A stretch of 64,000 bases of DNA, taken from NCBI GenBank assembly GCA_004298675.1, contig SCRI01000047.1, forward strand, positions 24,384-88,383. Reading direction: 5' to 3'. This document shows, in pieces, positions 33,867 through 42,568 of the stretch. Source of the DNA: a bacterium (GTDB lineage Bacteria > Vulcanimicrobiota > Vulcanimicrobiia > Vulcanimicrobiales > SCRA01). Under the pieces are notes generated by a model. The model made no database searches. It was given only the letters and a program-made list of their open reading frames with translations, and was not told the origin of the DNA. Position 1 is the first letter of the stretch. Each line of letters starts with the position of its first letter. Both the position numbers and the translations under genes were made by a program.

Positions 33867-35900
33867 TCAGCGTGGGAAAGCGGCGGGGACGCCGCCGTCA
33901 ACGGTGAGCACGCAGCCGGTGGTGGCACGAGCCGTGGCGAGATAGCGGAATGCCTGTGCGACGTCTTCCGCCTGCACCTCCCGGTGCAGCAGGTTGCCAC
34001 GGAAGTACTCCGCGCTGGTGACGCCGTGCGCGGCGGCGCGCTGCGCGACGAGCTCCGGCGTGAAGAGCCCGGTGCGGACGCGATCGGCATTGACGGCATT
34101 GGCGCGGATGCCGTAGCGCCCACCGTCGAGCGCATATTGGCGCATCAAAGCCAACGCCGCGGTCTTCGCGACGCCGTACGGGCCGAAGCCGGCGCTCTGC
34201 GCGAAGGCCTGCTTGGAAAGATTGAAGAGCAGCGTGCCGCCGCAGCCCTGGGTCAGGAACGCTTCGAAGGCCGCGCGCGCCAGGCGCCGGTGCGCGTGAA
34301 AGTTCACGTCCAGCGACCGCGTCAGCGCCGCCTCACCCTCGTCGGTGTCCAGGAAGCCTGCCGGCGCGATGCCGGCGTTGCTGACCACGACGTCGATGCC
34401 GCCGAACGCATCGCAGCACGCGTTCACCACCGTCTCGCCGGCGTCTGCCGCCGTCACGTCGCAGCGCGCGGAGGCGATACGGGTGCCGTAGCGCTCTAAG
34501 TGCGCAGCCGCGCGCTCGAGCGCCTCGCCGTCGCGGTCGGCGATCAGTACGTGCGCGTCGTGGCGTGCGTACTCTTCGGCGACGGCTAGGCCGATGCCGC
34601 TGGCGCCGCCGGTCACGGCGGCGATGCTGCCCGTCAGCGGCGCGGGAGCGCGCGCAGCGCCGTCCACCTTGGCGCGCTCCAGCGGCCAGTATTCCATCTC
34701 GAAGAGCTGGAGCTCGGAGATGGGCTGGTAGCGCCCCAGGGCCTCGGCCTGCAAGATCGTGTGCGCGCTGTGCGCGGCGATGTCGCAGGCTGCACGGGCC
34801 GCGCCGGCGGTCTCACCAAAGGCGCAGATGCCGAGTCCTGGCAGCACCACCACGCGCGGCAGGGGATCCAGCGGCGCGCGGGCGCCCAAGCGCGCCGATC
34901 CTTGTTCGACGTAATGCTCGTAGCGCGCGGCGTACGCATCGAGCGCGGCGTCGATCCGCGCGCGCTCCGTTGCCGCGGCATCCGGTGCGAGGACCAGCGG
35001 CCACGGCCGCGTGCGCAGCACGTGGTCCGGCGTGATCGGCCCGCGCGCGCACAGTTGCTCCGCGTCCTCGCGCAGCGAGAGCGCCAGTGCCGCCCCATCG
35101 TCGCTCCAGCAGCCCAGCCAGCGTGAGCCCCGCTCGGCCAGCGCCCCGCGCAGTGCCAGCATGGCGTTGCGCCGCCGCGTGTGATCGGGCGCGAAGGCCG
35201 GGAGGGAGAAGGCGCATGCGCGCCCCAGCTCGCGCTCGGCTTCGTCGACGGCCTCCACCATGCGTTCGTAGGATTGGCGCGCGTTCTCCCCTGCCGTAAA
35301 GAGGCCGTGTTTTGCCAAGATGATCAGGGACGGGTTGGAGTGCTCGCGCAGCGCCGCTTGCGCGCGTTTGGCCAGCGTGAAGCCGGGCATCCCGTATTCC
35401 AGCACGAGCGCCCGCGGCCCGAACAGCGCGCGGGCGCGCGCCACGCCGTCGGGCTGATCGGTGAGCGCGAGGATAGCGTCGGCGTGCGTGTGATCCACGA
35501 AGCGCTGCGGCAGCAGCGCATGCAGCAGCGCTTCGACGGAGGGGTTGGGGGAGCGGAAGTCCAGCAGGTGCGTGCGCTGCTGATTGACCATCTCCTCGTC
35601 GCTCAGGTGCTCCTGTTCGAGCATGCGGTGCAGATGGTCTAAGCGTAGCGCGGGGAAGCCCTGCGGCTCGATGGTGGCGAGGTCCCAGCCGCTGCCTTTG
35701 ACGTAGAGTACGTCTACCTCGCCGTCGACGGCAGCGCGCGCTTGGGTCTTCACCGAGGTGTTGCCCCCGCCGTGGAGGACGAGCGAGGGATCGCCTCCGA
35801 TCAGGCGCGAGGTATAGATGCGCAGCGCCAGATCGTCACCCCACGCACGATAGCGCTCGAGAAAGCGCGCGGCTTCGCGCTCGTCGTACCGGCTGATCAT
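33867..35900 (-). CDS. Bifunctional class II aldolase / short-chain dehydrogenase
   Basis: Fusion protein (677 aa). Residues about 1-400 are a class II aldolase/adducin domain (LHGGGNTSVK, YVKGSGWDLATI, VDHTHADAILAL metal histidines); residues about 420-677 are an SDR domain (VTGGASGIGLAVAEEY, NAGIAPAGFL, PYGVAKTAALALM with the Tyr-x3-Lys pair). The same build occurs in RhaEW-type enzymes, which cleave rhamnulose-1-phosphate to dihydroxyacetone phosphate and lactaldehyde and oxidise the latter. No rhamnose kinase or transporter is nearby, so another 1-phosphate sugar is possible. ATG at 35898-35900. Confidence 0.88.
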   Translation of the reverse strand: MISRYDEREAARFLERYRAWGDDLALRIYTSRLIGGDPSLVLHGGGNTSVKTQARAAVDGEVDVLYVKGSGWDLATIEPQGFPALRLDHLHRMLEQEHLSDEEMVNQQRTHLLDFRSPNPSVEALLHALLPQRFVDHTHADAILALTDQPDGVARARALFGPRALVLEYGMPGFTLAKRAQAALREHSNPSLIILAKHGLFTAGENARQSYERMVEAVDEAERELGRACAFSLPAFAPDHTRRRNAMLALRGALAERGSRWLGCWSDDGAALALSLREDAEQLCARGPITPDHVLRTRPWPLVLAPDAAATERARIDAALDAYAARYEHYVEQGSARLGARAPLDPLPRVVVLPGLGICAFGETAGAARAACDIAAHSAHTILQAEALGRYQPISELQLFEMEYWPLERAKVDGAARAPAPLTGSIAAVTGGASGIGLAVAEEYARHDAHVLIADRDGEALERAAAHLERYGTRIASARCDVTAADAGETVVNACCDAFGGIDVVVSNAGIAPAGFLDTDEGEAALTRSLDVNFHAHRRLARAAFEAFLTQGCGGTLLFNLSKQAFAQSAGFGPYGVAKTAALALMRQYALDGGRYGIRANAVNADRVRTGLFTPELVAQRAAAHGVTSAEYFRGNLLHREVQAEDVAQAFRYLATARATTGCVLTVDGGVPAAFPR

Positions 35901-35960
35901 GAGCCGCGGCTTCGCCGCTCCAGGGGGGCTTATCCGCCCCACCGAATAACCAGGCCTCCC

Positions 35961-37097
35961 ATGTTCGTCCGCACGCTCTCACCCGCGCGCATGCGCGGCG
36001 GTCCACTTGCCTCCGCCGCCACCGCCCGTGCCGTGGCGCTCGACGCCTTGGGCGAGGAGCTGGCCGCGCGCGTTGCCGCGAGAGCCTGCGCAAGCGGTCT
36101 CGCCGTGCTGGCGGCGGCAGGCTCGCTGCAGCTAGCCGGTACGTTGGCGCAGTACGACGCCGCCGCGGCCGCGGCGGAGGGTGACGTGGGGACGGCGCTG
36201 GCAGGCGCGGCTCAGGCCGTGCGCAACGCCATGGATACGCCTGCGCGGTTGCAGGTGGGGCGCTTCAGCCTGGGCTTGGAGCGGGCGCTCGTGATGGGCA
36301 TCCTCAACGTGGCCAAGGAGTCGTTTTACGACGGCGGGCGCTATCGCGGCGTGGACGGCGCGCTCGAGCGCGCCGGGCAGATGCTGGCCGAAGGCGCCGA
36401 CATCGTCGACGTCGGCGGACAGTCCTATAATGCCGTGACGCCTCCGGTGAGCCAGGAAGAAGAGCGGGGGCGCGTGGTACCGGTGGTGGAGGCGCTGGTG
36501 CGCGCCTTTCCCGGCGTGGTGATCTCGGTGGACACCGTCCGTTCCGCCGTGGCACGCGCGGCGCTGGAAGCGGGCGCCGCGATCATCAACGATTGTAGCG
36601 GCAACGCCGATCCCGGCATGGCGGCCGTGTGCGCGGCTTACGGCGCGGGCGACGTGATCGTCCATTTGAAGGGCCGCCTCAAAGTACGCGAACCGGAGCA
36701 GTACGTCTACGGCGACGTCACCGCCGAGATCGTGCGCGTGCTCGAGGAGCGCTGCGGCGCGGCGCTCGCGGCCGGCGTGCGCGCGCAATCGCTGATCGTC
36801 GATCCCGGCCTGGAGTTCGGGAAGGAGCCGTACGACGATCTCACGATCGTCGAGCGTCTGGAAGAGTTCATGGCGCTGGGGTATCCGGTGCTCGTTGCGG
36901 CTTCGCGCAAGAGTTTCATGGGGCGGCTCTTTGCGTTGCCGGCAGCGGAGTTGTTGGCTCCCAGTGCCGCCGTCGCCGCCTATAGCGTTCTCGCCGGTGC
37001 GCGCATCATTCGCGCCCACGACATCCAATTCACGGTCCGGCTCGTCAAGATGCTGGAGGCGATCTCCTCGGACCGCAAGCGTGAGCTCGTCCCATAG
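35961..37097 (+). CDS. folP: Dihydropteroate synthase family protein, divergent
   Basis: TIM-barrel pterin-binding enzyme (378 aa) expected to join 6-hydroxymethyl-dihydropterin pyrophosphate to p-aminobenzoate (or an analogue). The barrel starts at M112 with MGILNVAKESFYDGG, where the family consensus is NVTPDSFSDGG; other boxes are also altered: DVGGQS for DVGGEST, VHLKGRLKV for the MHxxGxPxxM loop, DPGLEFGK for DPGIGFGK, while SRKSFMG is kept. About 105 N-terminal residues precede the barrel (a family of extended DHPS proteins has this). Paired with a FolK-MptA fusion 9 bp downstream, so a pterin role is secure; the exact acceptor is open. Confidence 0.85.
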   Translation: MFVRTLSPARMRGGPLASAATARAVALDALGEELAARVAARACASGLAVLAAAGSLQLAGTLAQYDAAAAAAEGDVGTALAGAAQAVRNAMDTPARLQVGRFSLGLERALVMGILNVAKESFYDGGRYRGVDGALERAGQMLAEGADIVDVGGQSYNAVTPPVSQEEERGRVVPVVEALVRAFPGVVISVDTVRSAVARAALEAGAAIINDCSGNADPGMAAVCAAYGAGDVIVHLKGRLKVREPEQYVYGDVTAEIVRVLEERCGAALAAGVRAQSLIVDPGLEFGKEPYDDLTIVERLEEFMALGYPVLVAASRKSFMGRLFALPAAELLAPSAAVAAYSVLAGARIIRAHDIQFTVRLVKMLEAISSDRKRELVP

Positions 37098-37106
37098 GAA
37101 TGGACC

Positions 37107-38624
37107 ATGGGTGAAACGGTTTATCTCGGCTTAGGCTCCAATCTCGGGGACCGGCAGGCCAACCTGCTGCAGGCCCTGCAGAAGCTGCGCGTGCACGCTC
37201 GCATCGTGCGGGTCAGCGCTACCTATCGTACGCGGCCTTTCGGCGCGGTGAGCGGGCCCGAATTCCTCAATGCGGCCGTGGCCGTGGAGACCGAGCTCGA
37301 GCCGCCTGCGTTCGAGCGCGCGCTGCGCCGCGTGGAGGAGGCGGTGGGCCGTCAGCGCGGCGATCTCGGCGTGGGCGTCAAGGCGCCGACGGCGGCGCGC
37401 TGCATCGACATCGACATCCTGCTGTGGGGCGAGCGCTGCGCCGACTTCGGCCGTTTCTCCGTGCCCCATCCCTACCTTGCGCAACGCCCTTACAACCTGG
37501 TGCCGTTAGCGGAGATCGCCGCCGACGTTTGCGAGCCGCGCAGCGGCCACACCATCGGCGCATTGGCCGCGGCCGTCAACGTCAGCGGCATCGAGCGGCA
37601 ACGGCGCGGACTGCACTTCCAGACCGACCGTCAGGAGCAGGAGCCGGAAGTGCACCTCGCGCTGGATCGCGTGGGCGTCTCGGGCGTGCGGCGGATGCTG
37701 CGGCTGGATCTAGGCGGCCGTGAGCAGACGCTCGTCGGCGAGTTCTCGATGTTGGCGGACTTGCGCCCCGAGCAGTCCGGCGTCCACATGTCACGTTTCT
37801 CGGAGCTGCTCGAAGAGGCGCTGCTCGACGTATTGGAGGAGAGCGAGCCTTTGCGCGCCGAGGAGCTGAGCGCGCGGGTGGCGCGTGCGATCGTGGTCTC
37901 TCAGCGTGCCTCGCGCGCCGAGGTGCGTCTGCGCGCGGATTTCGGCCTCGAGCGCTGGACGCCGGTCTCCGGTAAGCGCGGCGAGGAGATGTACGCGCTG
38001 ATCGGTTTAGCCTGCGCCGACGCGCGTTCGAACGGCGGCCACGAGCCCGTGCTGCGCCGCGCCGTGGGCGTGGAGGCCGAGGGCATGACGGCCTGTCCCT
38101 GCGCGCAGGCGATGGTGCGCGAGCACTCGCTGCGCGCATTGATAGATGCGGGCTTCGACGAGGCTGCGGCGCAGCGCGCACTCGATGCGCTGCCGGTCGC
38201 GACGCACAATCAACGCGGTCGCGGCACGCTGCTGGTCGGCTTGGTCGAAGAGTCTCCCGAGAGCGTGCAACCGGAGACGCTGGTGGAGATCGTCGAGAAC
38301 GCGATGTCCAGTGAGACCTACGGTCTGCTCAAGCGTCCCGATGAGTTCTTCGTCGTGAACAAAGCGCACCAGAACCCCAAGTTCGTGGAGGACGTGGTGC
38401 GCGGAATCCTCGCACGCGCCCTCGACGTCTACGCGGACTTTCCGGACCAGACGTTTCTCGCCGCCACGCAGATCAACTACGAGTCGATTCACAAGCACGA
38501 TGCGCTGGCCGAGGCGTACGGGACGTTCGGCGAGCTGCGCCGCGAGCTTGGCGGTGAGCGCGTCCCCTGCAAGACGGATCTCCAGAGCTGGCTCGCGGCC
38601 TATCCCACGCGAGCGCTGCGGTGA
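37107..38624 (+). CDS. FolK (HPPK) - MptA/FolE2-type GTP cyclohydrolase fusion
   Basis: Two pterin enzymes in one 505-aa chain. Residues 1-165 are 6-hydroxymethyl-7,8-dihydropterin pyrophosphokinase (YLGLGSNLGDRQANL; RPFGAVSGPEFLNAAV; RCIDIDILLWG). Residues about 180-505 are a COG1469 GTP cyclohydrolase I of the FolE2/MptA type: HMSR at 227-230, TACPCAQ with C330 and C332, and THNQRGRG around H367. The TACPC form of the cysteine motif is closer to archaeal MptA than to bacterial FolE2 (usually TLCPCS). The chain thus holds the first and a later step of dihydropterin synthesis; folB is not nearby. No frameshift or stop splits the domains. Confidence 0.9.
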   Translation: MGETVYLGLGSNLGDRQANLLQALQKLRVHARIVRVSATYRTRPFGAVSGPEFLNAAVAVETELEPPAFERALRRVEEAVGRQRGDLGVGVKAPTAARCIDIDILLWGERCADFGRFSVPHPYLAQRPYNLVPLAEIAADVCEPRSGHTIGALAAAVNVSGIERQRRGLHFQTDRQEQEPEVHLALDRVGVSGVRRMLRLDLGGREQTLVGEFSMLADLRPEQSGVHMSRFSELLEEALLDVLEESEPLRAEELSARVARAIVVSQRASRAEVRLRADFGLERWTPVSGKRGEEMYALIGLACADARSNGGHEPVLRRAVGVEAEGMTACPCAQAMVREHSLRALIDAGFDEAAAQRALDALPVATHNQRGRGTLLVGLVEESPESVQPETLVEIVENAMSSETYGLLKRPDEFFVVNKAHQNPKFVEDVVRGILARALDVYADFPDQTFLAATQINYESIHKHDALAEAYGTFGELRRELGGERVPCKTDLQSWLAAYPTRALR

Positions 38625-39856
38625 TCCCTGCGCTGGAGATCTGGGCCTCCCCCGAGCCCACGGCGGCGCGAATAGACGAGCACAACCGCCGCGATCAATT
38701 GCGCGAGACGGGCCATGCGGAGCGCTTCGGCGACGTCGAGCTGCTGGCGAGTCTGGGCGTCAGCCACGTGCGCTATCCGGTGCTGTGGGAGCAGGGAGAG
38801 CGCGGCCTGGCATGGGCGGCCCCACGCCTCGCGTACTTGCGGGCGCGCGGCATCTCGCCCATCGTCACGCTGCTGCATCACGGCAGCGGCCCCGATGACA
38901 GCTCGCTGATCGATCCCGCCTTTCCCGAGCGTTTCGCGCGTCATGCTCGTGCGGTCGCACAGCGTTTTCCTTGGGTCGAGCGCTGGACGCCGGTCAACGA
39001 GCCCTTGACCACGGCGCGCTTCTCCACGCTCTACGGCCACTGGTATCCCAACCTCGTCGACGACCATGCCGCGTTCGGACGGGCGCTGACGCTCCAGGCG
39101 CGCGCGATCATCCTGGCCATGGCGCAGATCCGCTGCGTCAACCCGGCGGCGCGCTTGATGTTGACGGAGGATCTGCAAGGCTTTCACGCCGATGCGGCGC
39201 ACGCGGTCTACGCCCAGCATCTGCGCGAGCGCTCCTTTCTCTCCGCCGAGATCCTCATGGGGCGGATCGTGCCGGGGCACCCGTTGTGGCGTTACTTGAC
39301 GCTGCGCTGCGCGGTTCCGCCGGGGGAGCTGGCGTGGCTGGCACGCCATTCCACGCCGCCGGACCTGATGGGCTGGAACTACTATCCGCACTCCGAGCGC
39401 GCACTGTTGGATCGCGGCGGTGCGCTGCGGGACGTGTCGGCCGCCTTGGCGTGCCGCGAGGTCATCTCGCCGCTGCCGTTGCTGCGCGCGGCTTACGCAC
39501 GGCTGGGCCTGCCGCTGGCGCTCTCGGAGGTACACCTCGACGGCAGCGCGGAGGAGCGTTGCCGCTGGCTGGAGCTGCGCTGGCGCGAGGCGATGGCGCT
39601 GCGCGCGGAGGGCGTGCCGCTGCTGGCCGTGGGCGCTTGGGCGGCCTTCGGCATGGTGGACTGGCGTTCGCTGCTGCGCCGCCGCGAAGGCTGGAGCGAG
39701 GACGGGGTCTTCACGTTCGCACCCGCCGATGGAGCGCCGGCACGAACGGCCGTTGCGGAGCTGGTGGAGCGTCTAGCGCGCGGCCACGAGCCGCCGGAGT
39801 ACGCGCCGGGCTGGTGGGAGCGCGAGCAGCGCTTGGAGGAAGCGGCGCGCGTATGA
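38621..39856 (+). CDS. Glycoside hydrolase family 1-like protein
   Basis: TIM-barrel protein (411 aa) resembling clan GH-A enzymes. WTPVNEPLTTARF contains the N-E pair of the acid/base site, LMGWNYYPHS follows, and ALSEVHLDG near residue 305 is at the position of the nucleophile Glu (usual ITENG). It is shorter than typical GH1 enzymes and has no signal peptide. GTG start overlaps the upstream stop (GTGA), and its own stop overlaps the glycosyltransferase start, suggesting an intracellular glycan or storage-sugar role, oddly coupled to pterin genes. Substrate unknown. Confidence 0.72.
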   Translation: MIPALEIWASPEPTAARIDEHNRRDQLRETGHAERFGDVELLASLGVSHVRYPVLWEQGERGLAWAAPRLAYLRARGISPIVTLLHHGSGPDDSSLIDPAFPERFARHARAVAQRFPWVERWTPVNEPLTTARFSTLYGHWYPNLVDDHAAFGRALTLQARAIILAMAQIRCVNPAARLMLTEDLQGFHADAAHAVYAQHLRERSFLSAEILMGRIVPGHPLWRYLTLRCAVPPGELAWLARHSTPPDLMGWNYYPHSERALLDRGGALRDVSAALACREVISPLPLLRAAYARLGLPLALSEVHLDGSAEERCRWLELRWREAMALRAEGVPLLAVGAWAAFGMVDWRSLLRRREGWSEDGVFTFAPADGAPARTAVAELVERLARGHEPPEYAPGWWEREQRLEEAARV

Positions 39857-40968
39857 GGGGCGTGGACGGCCTGATCGTGGGCCTGCACCTGCGCTGGCGC
39901 GGCGTCTATCAGCGCCCGCAGCACGTGCTCTCGCGCTTGGCGCGCCGTTATCCCGTGGTCGTGTTGGAGGAGCCGCTGTTCGCCTCCGGGGCCAGCCGTT
40001 TCGACGTCGAGGAGCCCGCGCCCAACGTCACGGTGATCCGGCCCGTGGTCGACGCCGACGGCCCGTATGTCGCCTCGAAGATCGCGCCGGGTGCCATCGC
40101 CGCCGTCGCGCGCCAGGCCGCGGAGTACGGCATCTCGAGCCCCGCGCTGTGGCTCTACACGCCGATGATGACGGCGCTTGCCGATGCCTTTCCGGAGGCT
40201 CCGCTGATCTACGACTGCATGGACGATTTAGCGTCGTTCGCCTTCGCGCCGTCCGGAATGCGTGCGCGTGAGCGCGCGCTGCTGGAACGAGCCGACGCCG
40301 TGTTCTGCGGTGGAGCCTCGCTCTATCGCACGCGCGCGCGCTATGGGCCGCACGTGCGGTGCATCCCAAGCGGCGTCGAGTTCGCGCGCTTCGCGTCGGC
40401 ACGCACGACGCTCCCCGCGGGGCCGCTGCGTCTCCTGCGCGGGCGCGTGTACGGTTACGTGGGTGTGATCGACGAGCGCATCGATTACGCGATCGTACGG
40501 CGCTTGGCGCAGGTGGCGGGAGCGCAGATCGTGCTGGTCGGCCCGGTGGCGAAGGTCGAGCCGCACACGCTGCCGCGCGCCGCCAACATTCACTACGCCG
40601 GTCAGATCGAGTATGCCGAGCTGCCGCGTTGGGTCGCGGGCTTCGACGTGGCGCTGATGCCATTCGCGGACAATGCCTCCACCCGCAGCATCTCGCCGAC
40701 CAAGTTACTGGAGTACTTCGCCGCCGGTAAGGCGGTCGTGACGACGCCGATTCGCGACGTCGTCGAGCGCTACGGCGGCTTGGTCGCCCAGGCGCGTACG
40801 CCCGAGGAGTTCGCGCGCGCTTGCGTGGCGGCGCGTCCCGACCCTAGGCGCGATGAAGCCGTCACGGCTGCCGCGCGCTTGCAGAGTTGGGATGCGGTAG
40901 CGGCAACGATGGAGCAGGCGCTGCTCCGGACGCCGCAGACGCTGGCCGCGCAAGGCGCCGGCGCGTGA
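39853..40968 (+). CDS. GT4-like glycosyltransferase
   Basis: GT-B fold glycosyltransferase (371 aa). The N-terminal half has LRWRGVYQRPQHVLSRLARRYPVV (a motif of a group annotated as GT1/GT4 with QRPQH), YDCMDDLASF, and VFCGGASLYRTR; the C-terminal half has GYVGVIDERIDYAIV and SPTKLLEYFAAGKAVVTTPI, the nucleotide-sugar-binding E-x7-E region. Cytoplasmic. ATG overlaps the stop of the glycosidase gene and its stop overlaps the amidohydrolase start. Donor and acceptor are not evident. Confidence 0.85.
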   Translation: MRGVDGLIVGLHLRWRGVYQRPQHVLSRLARRYPVVVLEEPLFASGASRFDVEEPAPNVTVIRPVVDADGPYVASKIAPGAIAAVARQAAEYGISSPALWLYTPMMTALADAFPEAPLIYDCMDDLASFAFAPSGMRARERALLERADAVFCGGASLYRTRARYGPHVRCIPSGVEFARFASARTTLPAGPLRLLRGRVYGYVGVIDERIDYAIVRRLAQVAGAQIVLVGPVAKVEPHTLPRAANIHYAGQIEYAELPRWVAGFDVALMPFADNASTRSISPTKLLEYFAAGKAVVTTPIRDVVERYGGLVAQARTPEEFARACVAARPDPRRDEAVTAAARLQSWDAVAATMEQALLRTPQTLAAQGAGA

Positions 40969-42500
40969 GCGCGCGGCGCGCGTTCGTCAACGGCCGCATC
41001 TATGCACGAGACCCCGCCACCGGCGCCTACCACCGCCGGCGTGAGATGGTCGTCGAAGACGGACGCATCCTGGCGCTGGGGGAGGGGCTATGCGGCGCCG
41101 GCGTGGAGTGCGTCGACCTGGCCGGCGCGACGGTGCTTCCCGCCTTCGCCGATAGTCACGTCCACCTTACCGATACCGGCTGGTTCTTGGGCGCGCGGAG
41201 CCTGTCAGACGTGAGTTCCTACGCGCAGTTCGAAGCGCGCGTGCGTGCGCTTCCGGACTCGCAGAACGTCTTTGCCGGACAGTACGACGACGCGCGCTGG
41301 AGCGACGGGCGTGAAGCCGACGCGAGACCGCTCGAGGCTGCCTTTCCGGAGCGCTTGGCGCTGCTGGTGCGCGTCGACGCGCACTCTTGCATCGTCAACC
41401 GGCAGACGCTGGCTTGGCTCGACCTCGCGCCGGAGACGGAGGGTATCGAGCGCACCGCCTCCGGTACCCCCACGGGGCGACTCTTACTCGACGCCAACTG
41501 GCGCGCGCAGACGGCGTTCATGGCGGCGCTGCCCGAGCGTGAGCGCCGCGCGGCCGAAGGCCGCGCGCTGGGCGAGGCGCTGCGCCAGGGCGCGCTGCAC
41601 CTGCACGTGCAGCTCGTAGGCTTGACGGGACGCGAGGGTTTCGAAGCGGAGCTGCGGGCCCTCGCTGCACTCGCACGCGAGCTCGCTCCCGAGCTGGCGG
41701 CGAAGATCCATTGGAAGCTGTGCACGACCGACGTCTCCATCGCCGCCGGCCTGGGTCTACCGTACGTGGGGGGCGACGTCTTCCTCGACGGCTCGATCGG
41801 CAGCCGCACCGCCGCGGTGGGCCGGCCCTACCTCGACGGCAGCGGACAGGGTAAGCTCTTCTACACCGATGCGGAGGTCGCGGCGTACGTGCGTGCGGCC
41901 GAGGAACGCGGCATCTCGGCGGGCGTGCATGCCATCGGTGATCGCGCGCTGGAGCAGGCGATCGACGCCGTGGACGCGGCTTTGGGCGGGCACCGCTCCC
42001 CGCGCACGCGCCACTTCATCGAGCACGCGGAGATGCTGACCGACGCGCAGATCGAGCGCTGCGCGCGCTTGGGTATCCAACTCTCGATGCAGCCGCAGTT
42101 CGACGCGTTGTGGGGCGGGCGGGGCGGCATGTACGAGCGGCGCTTGGGCCCGGAGCGCGCGCGAGCGATGAACCGGCTGGCCACGCTGCTGCGCGCGGGC
42201 GTCGTCGTGGCGGGCGGGGACGATAGCCCCGTCTGCCGCCTCGCGCCGCTCGAGGGGATGCAGGCATGCCTCGCGCATCATGAGGCCGGCCAGCGCTTGA
42301 CCCCGGAGCAGGCGCTGACGCTCTACACGTACAACGCGGCGCGCCTGGGCTTCGCCGAGGGGCGCACGGGCGCTCTGGCGCCGGGGCTGGCCGCCGATTT
42401 CGTGGTGCTCGATCGCGATCCGCTGGCCCAGGGGTCGTTCGCGACCGCACACGTGCTGCAGACCTGGGGCGACGGGCGGCTCCTCTCTTCCATAACCTAG
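40965..42500 (+). CDS. YtcJ-type amidohydrolase family protein
   Basis: Metal-dependent amidohydrolase superfamily member (511 aa). ADSHVHLTD gives the HxH metal site; GVHAIGDRALEQAIDAV and RHFIEHAEML supply further metal histidines; GGDDSPVCRLAPLEGM is the aspartate-bearing strand; the C-terminal TYNAARLGFAEGRTGALAPGLAADFVVLD is the usual composite beta-sandwich tail. YtcJ-like enzymes hydrolyse C-N bonds in N-acyl or imide compounds; substrate undefined. GTG start overlaps the upstream stop; last gene of the run beginning with folP. Confidence 0.88.
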   Translation: MSARRAFVNGRIYARDPATGAYHRRREMVVEDGRILALGEGLCGAGVECVDLAGATVLPAFADSHVHLTDTGWFLGARSLSDVSSYAQFEARVRALPDSQNVFAGQYDDARWSDGREADARPLEAAFPERLALLVRVDAHSCIVNRQTLAWLDLAPETEGIERTASGTPTGRLLLDANWRAQTAFMAALPERERRAAEGRALGEALRQGALHLHVQLVGLTGREGFEAELRALAALARELAPELAAKIHWKLCTTDVSIAAGLGLPYVGGDVFLDGSIGSRTAAVGRPYLDGSGQGKLFYTDAEVAAYVRAAEERGISAGVHAIGDRALEQAIDAVDAALGGHRSPRTRHFIEHAEMLTDAQIERCARLGIQLSMQPQFDALWGGRGGMYERRLGPERARAMNRLATLLRAGVVVAGGDDSPVCRLAPLEGMQACLAHHEAGQRLTPEQALTLYTYNAARLGFAEGRTGALAPGLAADFVVLDRDPLAQGSFATAHVLQTWGDGRLLSSIT

Positions 42501-42568
42501 CCGGTTCTTCCCCAGTCTTGCAACGGTGATTCGTAAGGCGGACAGGTGACGCGCCTTATGATGCGCTC

